A stretch of 64,000 nucleotides of DNA, taken from Pohlia nutans. Its lineage: Eukaryota > Streptophyta > Bryopsida > Bryales > Mniaceae. Of this stretch, positions 44,412 through 56,789 are shown piece after piece. The notes beneath the pieces are model-generated. The model did not search any database, was not told the origin of the DNA, and was given only the letters and a program-made list of their open reading frames with translations. The DNA lies in NCBI GenBank assembly GCA_022496805.1, contig CM040087.1, positions 9,622,001-9,686,000 of the forward strand. Direction: 5' to 3'. Position 1 is the stretch's first letter. Every line of letters starts with the position of its first letter. The position numbers and the translations under genes are program-made.

Positions 44412-47400
44412 TCAGTCCTCATCCATAAGATGGTCTTGGTGTAAGAATCCTTCGACACCAAGTTCCTCACGATCCTCGACTTGGAGTTCGTCGAGGACTG
44501 GGATTAGTACCGGCCCACCACCGACATAATCGAATCCATAAGTAGGAATTCGCACTGTCAGAAGCTGCGGTGTTGAGATAAATTGCTCCAGCTCATTATT
44601 AACCTGCTCTGTGGGATCTGCCGGATGTGGTGGCTCCTCAGGGAGCCCCATGAGTTGCATGCACGTGTGCAGTCCCAGGCCAGAAGAGATGCCCGCCAGC
44701 TCTGGAAAATCTTGAAACGGCTGCGGCTCGTGCTGTAATTAAATCATCAAACCAGAAACTACGTCAACATTCATCCAAAAACTGTCATTTCATGTCCTAC
44801 CGTAGTCTACCGAAAAAAGTGCCTCATAATTCTTTTTAAACTGTCCGGAATTTTAGGCAGGAAAATTGTGAAAAACGCCAGCATTCTTCATGAGTAATTT
44901 TGAAAGTTTTAGGCATTGCTACAAAACAATCGGGGACACATGTAGTATCAGGAACCTCATCTCAGCAAATGTACCCCCATTCTACAGGGGGCTAATACAC
45001 GGGAGGTTCCCGCTCCCAATACTACATTCTAGCCAAACTATCCTTACAAATCATTCATCCATTGCAAACTACAACGGTTCAAGATCTTACTTAACACCCT
45101 AATTGCCCTTACTTTGTCACATTTATGATGTAATTTATGAGATTCTAGGCACAAACCTTCTGTAATTTCTGATCTTGATAGGATATGGGGTAAAATAATT
45201 CTAACCTGGGGATAGACTACGGTAATATACAACCCAGCGTTATCGACAAGATTAACGTTCTGCCATAGAACACCGTACCAACTTGTGAAAGTGCTTACAT
45301 ATGCAGTTTCTCAGGTACATACATTGCTATCGAAGTCAAATTTTCTTGAAAAAACATGACGAACAATTTACAGGACAATGGCACGAATATCAAAATTGTT
45401 CAATAATGTTCAATTTATGTTCATTGTATGTATCCATCCAAAATACTATTGAGTAGGAAAAATTGAACAATTTTGATATTCCTTTTCATTCTTTTGTTGT
45501 CAAATCCGAAACTGTCTCCTTTCCGGATTTGAGGCAAAAGGAACAATCCGGAATACCAACTTATAAAGAAATTGTTTGTAAACATGAAAATTAGTTGAAA
45601 CAATGTTTGAGCCATATCCGTGTTTAATTTTAACTCTTAATTTAATGTATTACTATATTTCCTTATTTATGAGAACTTTCATAAATCACATATTTTTACA
45701 CAATTTAAACAGACTGCGATTTCATAACATCTTCCTCCTAAAACCATATGATATACTTAAATACAAACTTAATAAGGTGCATGCCTAATTGTTTTAATAA
45801 AAAACCTCATATATGTAGTTCTTTCACTACTATAATGCGGACAGCTGCTGAATATGTTAAATTAAGAAAAAAATCAATTTTTGAATTTGACCTATGTCGC
45901 ACATAATTGTGAGGTACCAACATGCTTTCTATAACACCATGTAATTTTTATAATTTTCCAACATTTTTTTCATTTCCGGAAGGACATTTTTCTAAAGTCC
46001 GGAGAGTCCAGGAAGTGATACCCATATTGTGCCATTGCCCTCCGTCCCAAAGTTATTGTGCAACTTGTTTGCTTGGTATTTCTTTGAGCCGATTTCATTG
46101 ATCATATTGTAAGAAACATGAATAAAAAAGGTTCCAAATTATGTCACTAGAATGATTGAAGAACATTGCATGTGTTCATTGCAACCTAAATAAAATTAAC
46201 CACAAGGAAGTATTTTTTTGACCTACTTAAAAAAGCACTTTCAAACATGACTTTCAAACATGACAATAACTTTGGGACGGAGGGAGTACAAAGAAGCTGT
46301 GCATAAGGTGAGGAATATTACATTGTGCCAATGAGCATCAGATTCGCTCATGACCTTGGTGACCTTGGGCGGTGCCTCGGTCTTTGCCTCTTCGGCCTTG
46401 CGCTTGCCCTTGGAGGCTGCTGCTGCAGAAGCGGCGATGTTTGAGTTGGGAATGACATCGCCTGGCTGGTCGGATTCATATACTGCAAGCACAGTAATCT
46501 GTGCATTTGCTTCTGCAGGAGAAATGGCCGGTCGCTCCGGAATCAGAGTCAAGGAAGAGAACCGGTCTGTCAGGCAGCTACCCGATCTGCATGTCAAAAT
46601 ATATATTAGTAGTGCTTAATTAACCCAATTTATAAACACGGAGATATATTATCCGAGGACTGCTGAACAGGACCTACGCAGAGGTCTCACTTGGAAGCTC
46701 TCTCCTGCTTATTTTATCCCACAGCCTGAGTACAAAAACGTGGACTTGTGGAGTATTCGTACTCAGGAAACTTGTCACACGGTCAACGTGTGTATCTATA
46801 TATATACACATATATATACACACTAGAAGAAAAGAGGGACTTGTACACTGAGCATGTTCACTCAGATGTGACCAAATTCACTCAAATGTGTTCAAATTCA
46901 CTCAAAATCCCACTCCAAACTGAGTGAACAAGTCCCTCTTTTCTCTCTTTTCTTCTAGTGATATATCCAAAAGAATGATCATAATTGTCAATTTTTTTAA
47001 CCAACGATAGTTCTCAAAAGTAACAAATGAGAATTGAAAGGCTCTTTGAAGCATCCAATAAGAATTGAAGCATTTGGTATTTGGTGCTTCGTAGAGGGTG
47101 CTCAATCAGGTTCAATCTAGTGTCAATTATAGCTTTCCCTACAATATTTATCTCAATTTTGAAAATTCATAAAATATTATCGGAGTGTTTAAAATTTTAA
47201 AAATAACTTGCGTTGTGATTCTCTTCTATTTGCTAACACTCTCACATACCCTCACTCAAAAAGTGGGATTGATCAGAACAAGTGTCACTTTTAGTGTTAT
47301 GTTACCTTAACACCTGGACGTGAACGACCAGGAGGCTAGGGAAGCCCATAACATGCTTTAGAATGTTAAGAATCAGAATCAGGATCCACGTTGAATCAGC

Positions 47401-49097
47401 CTATTTAGAATCAGGATCTACACAAGTCGAGAATCGGAATAGTGGATATTGATTCTCACAAATTTCTATACAAACAAAGTCAGCTACATTTATAGAGGAC
47501 GCACTATGAGCTAAACAATTCAAACAATGATCTCCCATGACCATCTGATATGCATGAGGGCCTCGTTACACTAGAGGCGAGAAGCCGTGAGGAGAGAAAT
47601 TTCAGCCAATGGGGACGCGTAGAAACCGAGAAGACCAATTTCTCATTGGCTGAAATTTCCCTCCATAGGGCTTCGCGCCTCTAGTGTAAAGAGGCATTTG
47701 AAACTGCTTTGAAATCATGCATGATTCTGCCCATTGTATCGAATATTTAACTATTGGACTCCAGCAAGTTATGTCTGCCACAAGTATCCCTGAGTTAGAA
47801 TACCATACCCTGCTGTCAGGGTCGGCAAAAAATAATTATAAAAAGTTAACCCAAATCTTTAGGAAATTATTTTGTAAAAAGAATCTATTTTGTATGGTGG
47901 AAAAATATATCTTTGAGAATATCCACATAAAAGCAATTTTCCAAAAAGGTTAATTATTCGACATGACCGTACAGTTTTTGAACGGAACCAAAACCGCTCC
48001 TTAGTTCACAGGTCAAATCATACACTGTATTCAGTTTGTTAGGAAGTAACTCAAGCAACGTTTAACAGCTACACGTCCACTGTGAGGAAAATCCTCAAAG
48101 TAGACGATCGAACGCGCTCTCTTGGAATTAAAACGTCTTGGTTTGAGAAGCGAAGTAGAGCAGTCTTACTTGTTTTCAGTTTCCTGAGAAGAAGATGACG
48201 ACGACGATCCGATGCTCATCTCCTTGTCGATGACAACACTCTCGTCATCCACGACGGCTTTGCCTTTGTCATCTTTGTCATCTGCCACCTGGGTGGATTC
48301 ACATCCCTAGGTGGATTCACACCAGCCACGTGCGCCAAGGTAAAGTAGACAGGCAGCTAAATCAAATATTATGTAAACCTAGCGCATGTAAGAAAGTGAA
48401 GCGAACGCAAAAAAGGATCAGTTGGAAGTTTGCAGCAGGGCAATAAGCTTGAACAGTAGCACAGGGAGCTCATAATGGTTTCCCTGTGTGCGTTTTCCTT
48501 TTAGTCTCACTTTTCCCATCGAGCCTCAAGTTTTGACACTTGTTAAACTTTTCTTTTACAAGCGGATGAGTCAACATAAAATTGGTGAATAAACAGCTTT
48601 AAGACTCAATGGGAAAAGTGAGATTCGCAGGGAAATCACACAGGGAATCGCATGTGAGACCTTGGTGTAGTAGGGGTGTCACCTCTTTTTTCTTATTGTC
48701 AATCTTCAGAGAATGTATGTGTACATGGCACTTTCTTCTTGAATTGTGGAAGAGCCATTCTCTGAAGATTGAGAAGTTTCATTCTTCTCTTCCGGAGGTG
48801 AAGAATGGGCATGAAGATTGATAACCCATGAAGATTGAGAAGCAGTGTCCACTCTCATTCTTCACATGGCGTCACAGCGAAAATGGTCACAATTGGCTCC
48901 ACGTTTCTCTTCCAAAATTCTCAATCTTTAAAGAATCAAACTTCTCGGAAGAGGTGTGACAACCCCTAGGGCTCGCATTCAGAGAAGACAAGTTATATTT
49001 TAGTATATTTTATATCGCATTTTACCTCCTTCAGGCGCGCAAGAGCGTCAGCTCGTTCTTTGGAAAACCCGTCGTGATCAACCGCAGGCTCCGGCAT
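44412..49097 (-). CDS. Acidic protein of unknown function, 4 exons, possible nuclear protein
   Basis: Minus-strand exons 49097-49026, 48288-48170, 46586-46322 and 44732-44412 join in phase through GT-AG introns to give 258 residues. The start is the ATG at 49097 (MPEPAVDHDG). Exon 1 is a charged helix-like stretch. Exon 2 is Asp/Lys-rich with a run of seven Ser (52-58). Exon 3 has a basic cluster KGKRK (123-127) that could be a nuclear localisation signal, flanked by Ala and Glu/Lys. Exon 4 is acidic and ends in an Asp/Glu tail. No known domain, signal peptide or membrane helix is recognised, and much of it looks disordered. The introns are large (0.7-1.6 kb) and carry at least five different MITEs. 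The consistent phases over four exons support a real gene; the model could still miss a tiny exon. Confidence 0.65.
45890..46037 (+). repeat. Partial fourth copy of the GGxTGATGGCC MITE, intron 3 of the unknown gene
   Basis: It shares CTATAACACCATGTAATTTT and the GTGATACCCATATTGTGCCAT end with the FNDC3-gene intron copies. It runs straight into the Stowaway-like element. Confidence 0.5.
46038..46286. mobile_element. Stowaway-like MITE in intron 3
   Basis: The ends CCCTCCGTCCCAAAGTTATTG and its inverse CAATAACTTTGGGACGGAGGGAG are the classic Stowaway (Tc1/mariner) terminus. TA follows at the right; the left two bases are eroded. Confidence 0.8.
46821..46960. mobile_element. Tiny CACTA-like MITE in intron 2, 140 bp
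   Basis: It starts CACTAGAAGAAAAGAGGGAC and ends with the inverse ...TCTTTTCTTCTAGTG. The flanks ACA and ATA differ by one base, so the 3-bp duplication is imperfect. Three ACTCANATGTG-like repeats lie inside. Confidence 0.65.
47558..47698. repeat. MITE with GGGCCTCGTTACACTAG terminus, intron 2
   Basis: GGGCCTCGTTACACTAGAGG and its imperfect inverse CCTCTAGTGTAAAGAGGC bound about 140 bp. The inner part is also inverted (TTTCAGCCAATG / CATTGGCTGAAA). The terminus resembles that of 61450-61824 and 1860-2223. Confidence 0.65.
48478..48649. repeat. Foldback MITE in intron 1, TIR ~50 bp
   Basis: TTTCCCTGTGTGCG and TCTCACTTTTCCCATCGAG are mirrored by CTCAATGGGAAAAGTGAGA and CACACAGGGAA. Confidence 0.65.
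48673..48966. repeat. TA-flanked MITE, intron 1; relative of 11676-12066
   Basis: GGGGTGTCACCTCTT is mirrored by GAGGTGTGACAACCCC, with TA on both sides. Internal AATCTTCAGAGAATG/CATTCTCTGAAGATT inversions match the family member at 11676. Confidence 0.65.
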
Positions 49098-52052
49098 CGT
49101 GCAGGTCGCACCTTCGACCGCTTAAGTCTGTGATCTGGTGCACAAAGAGATCGATGGGGTTAGCAGCAACCCGGCCAAGACCTGACTGAACCACTCAGCC
49201 ACTATCTACCTAATCGCGCAAACCCCAGATCATGTGTGAGTCCTAATTCTGTTTTCTTTGCGTAAGACATCGACAGTAGCCACTTCCATCGATAGACAGA
49301 ACTTTCCACTTGGCGCAATTGCATTCTTCAACGACGTTGGAAGTTGCCACTCACCTCAAGAAGTTAAGAAGGTAAGCAACAATTTTCAAGGTTCGAAGCA
49401 ACGGAGGCTCATCTTCGGCTCAAGTAACAATGGGGTTTCAAAGTACCGGGCACCAGACACCCATTCCCACGTCGGAACCTCCCACACTACTTCGAAGTTA
49501 CACAGTCTTATAAAAACGCTCTGATTAGTATGCGACGGCGCCTCTTTCATCTTCGAGAACGAATAAGCTAGTAGCTCTGATTAGCTCAATTCCGGAAGCA
49601 AAACATTCTATGAAAGCTTCGAAGTAAGGAGGACGCGTGCACGAGAGGCCATGTACAGTACATTCTATGGATCGACAGCAGTACTAGAGCCCTAGTACCC
49701 TAAACCTCAAGACAGAAAGCAATGGTACGGTATACGTACTGGAGTGTACGCGATCTCGCGCACACAGAACCAAAAGGTGTGCTTCCTTCCGCAACAATCA
49801 ACAGACTGTGTGATTCTCCTGAAGGCTTGAAATGATTTCGATGATCCACACAATCTGTCGTGTTCAAGAGCGATCGCAAAGGCTGGGGATGTGGGCGATG
49901 TGGGAGCTTGACAACTGAGAGAGGGCGCTGATGTTCCACATGATTCGGCGCCGGTGAGGTCGATCTGTTGCAGCAAAGGACGACGACTACTCTATCCATC
50001 TCTCAGGAGTACGATCGCTTGTTTCCAAAACTCTCTTGGGTCTCTTCATGGCGTGAAGAGAAGGCGTTGGGGGGACAAGCAAGTCGCTGCCAAGAGGATA
50101 AACACTGCCTCCCTATTTTACGCATCAATGCTGGGGCCACCTTCCAGAGCTTTTTTGTTTTGGTTTTTGGGTTAACTTTAGGTTATAAAGCTTGCATTGC
50201 TAGTAGAGTTATCTTCAAAGTCTGTAAAAGGGGGCTGACTAGACCAAAGTTTGTGAAAACTATGGTTGAGAACTCAATAAAAGTAAACATGTCAGTTGCT
50301 TTTAAAAAACCAGAGGCGTGAAGTTTCAAGGCTCTAAAAACGGTATCCAAAAGCTTTAAACCCTCAATTTTCTTGGTTCAACAAATTTTAGTTAATTCAA
50401 GGAGCCCCAAGCTTTGACTCCGCCTATGATGTCCTTGAATTAGCTTGCTGCCAAAACCAAATCAAAGCTTTTCATATTGCCAAGTCCTTGAATTAGTTTT
50501 CTGCTTCTGCCAAATCCGAAACAATGCTTTTGTCTCCACCACCGGCTCATCTGGTGAATGCTCCGTTTTTTTATGATCAATGAACCTCACTCAATATATG
50601 TTTCTCAAAATTTCAATAAAGTTGAGGTTGTAAGTGGCATCGAGTTTGCGGAAAACTCTAGTGAACGAGGTGGCTTTTTTATTCCTTGTTTTTATATTTT
50701 TATTTGAATTAAAAGCTTGGGGATGAATCTTTTTTTTTTCATACATCCTATCATTTTCGTTCAATATATTTGCTTTTTGTGAAACCCGTCATACATCTTG
50801 TCTTTTACATCCAACATCTTGGCCTTTTCATCCACTATGTGTCTCTTATGAATTCCGGATCTGGCTTGCAATCGGTTCATTCCATTGCCTTGGTGGCTAC
50901 ATGAGGTGGTGTTTTTTCATTATGTTGTCATGTGGTGGTTCTCCCAATGGATTTTTGTAGCAAACTAGCTATAAAAAGCCAAAACAAAAAAAAAAACCTA
51001 CCCTCTTCCAACGTTTTAAATTCTCGAGGGGTCCTCGTAGACTAATTTGAGACTGTAACTGCCAAATTTGCAAAATAATTTGCCAAAAAAAAATCCTAAT
51101 TAAGGTGCCTATGATAGAAATTTCAGAAAACGGGGCCCATAGGTGAATAGGGCATTAATGTTGAAGGGGGGATTTAGAGTCGAGAGACAAGCAATGCCAT
51201 ACGTTTAGAGGCTTTTAAAAGGTTCAAAGTGTACAACCACATGATGACCCTCAAACTCGGTTCAGATAACTCTTCCAACAAGTTCCTCAAAGAACTTAAC
51301 CCCTATACAAATGGGGGCTAATTTTAGTTTCTCCTTGATTTCAAGCATTAATTTTACCTTTTCATTTTCATTTTAAATCTTCTTTTTTACATTATACTTT
51401 ATACCAAAATGAAGCAAAATATATAATGTATTACCTTAGTTGATCAAATTGGTAGTTTTTTGCATTGCTCCAAAGTAGGTCATCAAAACTGCTCCTAAGA
51501 CCTTTTTTGGTTTTCCTTAGTTTGAAGGATGGGATGAATTGAAAATTGGAAATTTCAAAACCAAATTAATAAAATACTCATTTGACACATTTTTGAAAAT
51601 AAAAATTATGATTGAATACAAAGCCATTGATTTATGAATCATCAAAGTTTTGTTAACATTCACAGATTTCAAGTCCTTTCATGTGTATATTTCATTCAAT
51701 ATTGGCATTTTTCAAAATCTATCTTCACCAAAGTAAATTTTGATGAATTTTGAGAGGGATCTCTCAACAAAAATAAATATACAATTAAAGTTGTTTTCAA
51801 TTACAAATTTCACTTCAAAGGGAGTGAAAAGCCCCATGGAGGTCTTTTTAGGAGTTAGTATAGCGTAAACAATGTGAAGCTTTCAGTTGTGAGATTTCGA
51901 ACTTATTTAGGTAGTACACCGTCATCAGCAACCCCCACAATTTATACAGTATCTTGAGAAGGGCACCCATTTTCAACGTTGACAGAACCGTTTGACACCA
52001 TTCATTTGAACAGTCGTTTTTTTACATTAGATAAGGTAGCATCTCTTATTGA
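49098..52052. other. Upstream of the unknown gene, then intergenic; no further gene seen
   Basis: The stretch 49098-50100 is richer in GC and may include the promoter of the unknown gene. Open frames at 49258-49524 and 49954-50321 show no recognisable motif. From 50300 on the DNA is AT-rich. Confidence 0.45.
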
Positions 52053-52232
52053 CATAATATTCAACAGCCTTCATGATCACTGCCTTTCCTTCATGCACTT
52101 TGTCCACCACCTTGAGCCTCCACATGTCCACTTAGCTACTTATCTATTGATGAAGTATTGTTGGGTGTGAAATATTTCACACCATTTACTGTAGAGCCAA
52201 GGCAGAGACAATGCATGCTATTGAATGTTATG
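52053..52232 (+). repeat. MITE copy of the CATAACATTCAGTAG family
   Basis: It begins CATAATATTCAACAGCC and ends TTGAATGTTATG, with the palindromic TGTGAAATATTTCACA core. Confidence 0.65.
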
Positions 52233-52754
52233 AAAATTGCCACTTTCTACTTGGCTTTACTTCTAAATTTTTGAATGGGTCAACAGGGACAAAGCCTCCC
52301 CTCCCCAAAAAAGAAAGCAAAGAACTTTTGCACTACTCAATTGAATTATCCGTAAAGTCTTGTGAAGAGAGAGTTTAGGGCATGGATTTGATACATGAGA
52401 CAGGATCAGCCCCTAAAAGTGGGAGAGGTGTTGGAAATTTAAAAAAAAAACACAAGCAGAAAAGTTTTGAACCATCGAAAATGGTCATAAAAAATTTATG
52501 GGCCGATGTTCAAAACGCACCGCTGACGTGGCCGGAAGCGAAATAGGCTCTAACGTTGCTGGGATTTTGATCCTCCTCCTTAAATTCTGATCCATCTTAA
52601 ATTAAACAGCGACGACTTCGAATCAACCACCACTAGTAGAAATCTTGTCTTATGTGACAAGTCTTTAGTGACTAAATGTCCGGAAAGACAAGTCCATAAT
52701 GACGCAAAGACCACTTTGTGTCAATATGGACTTGTCTTTCCGGACATTGAGTGA

Positions 52755-53565
52755 TTAACCCTTTAGTGCCTAGCAAGCCAGATTATGGTCACTGCAACGT
52801 CGGAAATGCAAATAACAGAGAATCCGTGAAGAATTGGAACTTCGGTTCTGAAGTTCAGATTTGCGCACATACATTACGCACCTTCCAGAAAAAGAAAGTT
52901 TCAATTTGGAATTGTACAACTATCAAAATACCTATCAACAGAACGCAAAAATACTGCAAATACTTGAAAATACAGTAAATACTTACAAATACAACATATG
53001 TATTGTGTAGTATTTCTTGTGTTTGGAAGTTTGTTATCTTGTTTTATTTTTTTGGATTGTGTTATCTTCTTCATCTTCCATTAGTGTGTGTAATCCGATC
53101 TTGACTAATGTACCCACTTCTGTCAATTTTCAACGTATAAAATTTTGTCCTAAACCGTACATGGACAAGCCACTTTCACCTATAAATCTCACAATAATTA
53201 TGTGTGAGTCTATTTTTGATATGAAAGATTGCAACAGAGAGGTGTTGGCATAGGGCATAGCTGAACGTCTTTGCTTTTATTTTTGAAAATTTACCTCAAA
53301 TTCTATTTAACTTTGAAGTCACACACCCCCCAAAATCTCGTTTTTGAGCGTGCATTATACAGTTCAAATACATACTATAATCTTCCGATCCCACCATCGG
53401 ATGATTCTCAAATTTTAATAAAATGTGTGCTCTCGAGTTGAAAATAGAATTGTACGGTTACTTTCTAATTTAACCCATTCTATTTTTGGTAGTCTCAACC
53501 ACAGTGGAAAAACCCACTAAAATCCAGAGTTGTCTGCTACAGTACCCTAGGCACTAAAGGGTTAA
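52755..53565. mobile_element. piggyBac-like element with 15-bp perfect TIR, nested in the CACTA element
   Basis: TTAA-CCCTTTAGTGCCTAG at the left and CTAGGCACTAAAGGG-TTAA at the right. The TIR is perfect over 15 bp. It shares its right TTAA with the next element. A diverged inverted copy lies at 54986-55844. The 75- and 78-codon frames inside are not convincing genes. Confidence 0.8.
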
Positions 53566-54109
53566 CCCTTGAACGCTCCTGCGTCCAATATCTGGACGAT
53601 GGACAAATTCAAGTTATTCGATTCTCATCCGCATTGGACAGTTTTCATCCAAATAAATTTCTCTTGGTTCTTGTGCAAGTTCACTATGTATTGTATGGTT
53701 TGGATGTTTAAAACTGGTTATTATGATTTTTGAAAAAATCACACAATTGGTTTATGTCAAGTTTCATTCGTAGTTCAAAAAGTGAGACCTAAAACATGAT
53801 TTTCAAAAATAAGTAGAATCAAATAATGGAAACCATACCATCTCATAGAGCATGTTATTCCAATTTCATTACAATATTTTAAATTTTTTTTGTGTTAATG
53901 TGGGATTTTAAATCGAATTTCAAGAGAAAACCTTGCAAAAATAATTAAAAATACTTAATAAAAAAAATGATAAATCCAACCGTACAGATGTGATCTTCAC
54001 GTTGACATTTACAACTTTGCTTTGTACCTCAACTCCATTTTTGGTATTCATCTAACATTTTATAACGTTTCTTTGAAAATAACGTTGAATTGGGACCTTA
54101 AAGGATTAA
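53562..54109 (-). mobile_element. piggyBac-like MITE, 548 bp, inverted copy of 16500-17047
   Basis: Read on the minus strand it is nearly identical to 16500-17047, including the GCGTCCAGATATTGGACGC palindrome. It begins at the TTAA shared with 52755-53565 and ends AAAGGA-TTAA. Confidence 0.8.
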
Positions 54110-54433
54110 AGACTTGTCACATAAGACAAGATTTCTACTAGTGCACTAGCAGCAAAGGAGTGTGGTCAGTGACAGTCAGTCAGTTGAGTTATCCCAAAAT
54201 ACACAAACCAAATTTGATAAGACCAGCACATTAGCATGGACTTTACCTTTTGTATTTTTCCCCGGAATTAAAGCACTGGACTTTGCGTTTCTATGGATTT
54301 TCGTGAACAGTGCACCCATAATTTTCCAAAACACAAGCTTACTTTATGGATAACTCCAATCCCTTTCTTTCTTTTTGGAAACAGAAACACATTTATTCCA
54401 CTGATATGATATAAACATAAACACAACATTCAT

Positions 54434-54738
54434 GGTCCATTCACACCGCTCATCCAACGCGAGTGCAGTAGAGAATCTACGTTTGTTAAGTAAGTTTTTA
54501 GTAGTTACAGTGTGCTCATGTAAACTTTATTTTTGTAAATGTGACGCATGCAAGAAGTTGCTCAAACGCATTTTGGGTGTCACAAGACATTTGCGCTCCA
54601 CCAATGCACATGCGTTAGCCAAAAGCAAGAAGAGACAAGGTTCTCACACAACAAGAAATTATATATCATTTTCAAATTTTACTTCGCAGCATTTCAAGAA
54701 CGCAATGCAAGTGTTGAAGCTTCTTAGTGTGAATGGGC
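54434..54738. repeat. MITE with GGTCCATTCACAC terminus
   Basis: GGTCCATTCACACC at the left and the inverse GTGTGAATGGGC at the right; further inner pairing (CGAGTGCAG / GCAAGTGTTG side) is weak. The 127-codon frame across it is a by-product. Confidence 0.5.
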
Positions 54739-54749
54739 TATTAGATGCC

Positions 54750-54905
54750 TTCATGCGCACTACCTTTCCTTCATGCACTTTGCTTAGCACTTGGACCCTC
54801 TATATGTCTACTTAGCTACTGATGAAGTATTGTTGGGTGTGGAATATTCCACACCATCTACTGTAGAGCCAAAGCAGGAACAGTGCATGATACTAAATGT
54901 CATAC
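54750..54905 (+). repeat. Partial copy of the CATAACATTCAGTAG MITE
   Basis: It matches 52070-52232 from CCTTTCCTTCATGCACTTTG through the TGTGGAATATTCCACA core. The left terminus is missing, replaced by the MITE at 54434-54738. Confidence 0.6.
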
Positions 54906-54985
54906 ATTGAAAACGGAAAGAGCGGATTTGTCAATGTACTAGTACTGAATTTCACCACAAGGTTTCAACAAGCAACCAATACGAG

Positions 54986-55844
54986 TTAACTTGTTGGAGG
55001 CTATAGTTGTTGTAGAGAAACTACAATTTTTTGGGTGATACTTTTTAAAAACTCTCTTTCAATTGTTGAATTAGAGATATTACTAATAATACTGAACTGT
55101 ATAAATGTAAGCAAAGTTTAATCAAACAAGTGTCAATTAAACCTTGGTAAGATTAGACTGTTGAATTGAAAGATTGTAGTATGTTTTTGAATAATACAAT
55201 GCACACTCAAAAAATGAGATTTTGGAGGGTGTGTGACTTTAAAGTTAAATAGAATTGGGATAAATCTTAAAAAATGAAAGTAAAGTTGTTCAAAAATAGC
55301 TATATAAACACCTCTTTATTGCAATCTTTAATGCCAAGAATGGACTCACACATAATCATTGTGAATTTTATAAGTGAGAGTCATATACAGTTCAGGACAA
55401 ATTTATACGGGTAAATATTAAAGAGTTGGCCGGTATGTTAATCAAGATCATAACACGTACACTAATGGAATCAGGAATAGAACATGGACAAGAGAACACC
55501 AAAAAAATATTAAAAAAATTTAAAAAGAAGAAGATAACAAACTTCCAAACGCTAAAAATACTACATAGTACATATGTTGTATTATAAGTATTTTCTATAT
55601 TTTAAAGTATTTACAATATTTTGGTGTTTTTTACACCAAAAATTTGTGTATTTGCAATATTTAAGGTATTTTAATAGCTTCACAACTCCAAATCAATCTT
55701 TTTTGCAGTGTGTGGATGATTGAGATAAATCCCCACATTTAAACTTTAGACATTGATGTTTACTTCGGAGTAAAAATCTTTCATTAGTTTGAAAAAACAT
55801 GATTTTGCAATCACAATGTGTTTGTTAGGGTTCCAAAGGGTTAA
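54986..55844 (-). mobile_element. Diverged inverted copy of the 52755-53565 element
   Basis: The reverse complement matches 52960-53350, for example TCTATTTAACTTT then AGTCACACACCC. It ends CCAAAGGG-TTAA at 55844. The other TTAA at 54986 is less certain. Confidence 0.55.
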
Positions 55845-55899
55845 AGAGCAATGAATGAAAGTTTGAGCAATTTGTTCTTCAAAAGTGTTGAGACTATTA

Positions 55900-56307
55900 G
55901 AGCATCCCCAATGCGTGCGCGTCATGTGCTCCCGTCAATGGGCCTGTGACGGGCGCGCGGGGCGGATCATGGCTTGACACGGCACAAGTGACGGGAAGGT
56001 TCCCCAATGCGGCACCCGCCAAGAGCTCCCTGGATAGCTTCTGGTGCCTTGGAATGAGAGCCACGAGGGCATGTGTCAGTCCGTTGCAGAAAATCCGAGA
56101 AGGATTTGCATTTGTATTGGTTGGATGTGTGTAGCGCGAGGAAGAAGGTGTCACGCCAGGGAGGAAGAATTTACAGAGTCCGGGAGGGCTTTGGTGTGAC
56201 ACGGGAGGTTGACGAGAGCCATCCCGTGCCGGTTGGGCCCTCCCGCAGCTGCCGCGCCCTCCAAGCGCCGTTGGCGGGAGCACTTGGCGGACGCATTGGG
56301 GATGCTC
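55900..56307. mobile_element. Harbinger-like MITE, TIR GAGCATCCCCAATGCG, TTA duplication
   Basis: GAGCATCCCCAATGCG at the left and its exact inverse at the right, with TTA on both sides (55897-55899 and 56308-56310). The interior is strikingly GC-rich against AT-rich flanks. This GC contrast, not coding, explains the open frames here. Confidence 0.8.
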
Positions 56308-56789
56308 TTATCATGTGTAGGTATCTTATGTTTTTAACTTTAACCCTAATCAGAACTAATCAGAGTTACCAAATAAAGTTTTGACCTAATCAGAGTTATC
56401 TACATATTCGTAATAAGATTTTTGGTTAATTTATCTTATTAGTATACTATCTATTATATTCTCAAATCAAAGAGGACTAGATTTTTTATCACTGGAAATT
56501 ATATGTGGTATATTAAATAATATATTGTACATTGATGGCAGAAAATAACACTAAAAATATGTGCCAATTTTTAAAATTCTTAGTTTTTAGCAATATAATA
56601 TAAATTATAATACAAAATTGTCAAAAACTAAGAAAAAATAAATTTGCTAGGTTTTTATTTTGTTGAGAGGCATTTGTAAGTTCAAATGGAGAAAAGGTGT
56701 TGTTCTCATAATCAAGTTCATTTACATTAGTCCTCCAAAAATATTCCTCTTTCCCACTAAAAAGTTGAGATTTTGTTGAAACTTTGATA

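Larger units (their letters stand above)
52631..54143. mobile_element. Non-autonomous CACTA element with CAC target duplication, carrying two nested insertions
   Basis: The termini CACTAGTAGAAATCTTGTCT and its exact inverse are identical over about 37 bp. CAC flanks both sides (52628-52630 and 54144-54146), the 3-bp duplication expected for CACTA transposons. A subterminal inverted repeat (AATGTCCGGAAAGACAAGTCC, 52676 and 52729-52749) shows that the original element was one long hairpin. Two TTAA-flanked elements (52755-53565 and 53562-54109) fill its centre. Without them it would be about 162 bp. Confidence 0.88.

Noticed and set aside
54432..54815. A 127-codon frame with several Cys and Lys
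   Set aside because: It spans two MITE copies and stops within the second; not a zinc-finger gene.
55897..56384. Long frames on both strands in a GC-rich block
   Set aside because: The block is a MITE with exact inverted ends; high GC alone lowers stop frequency.
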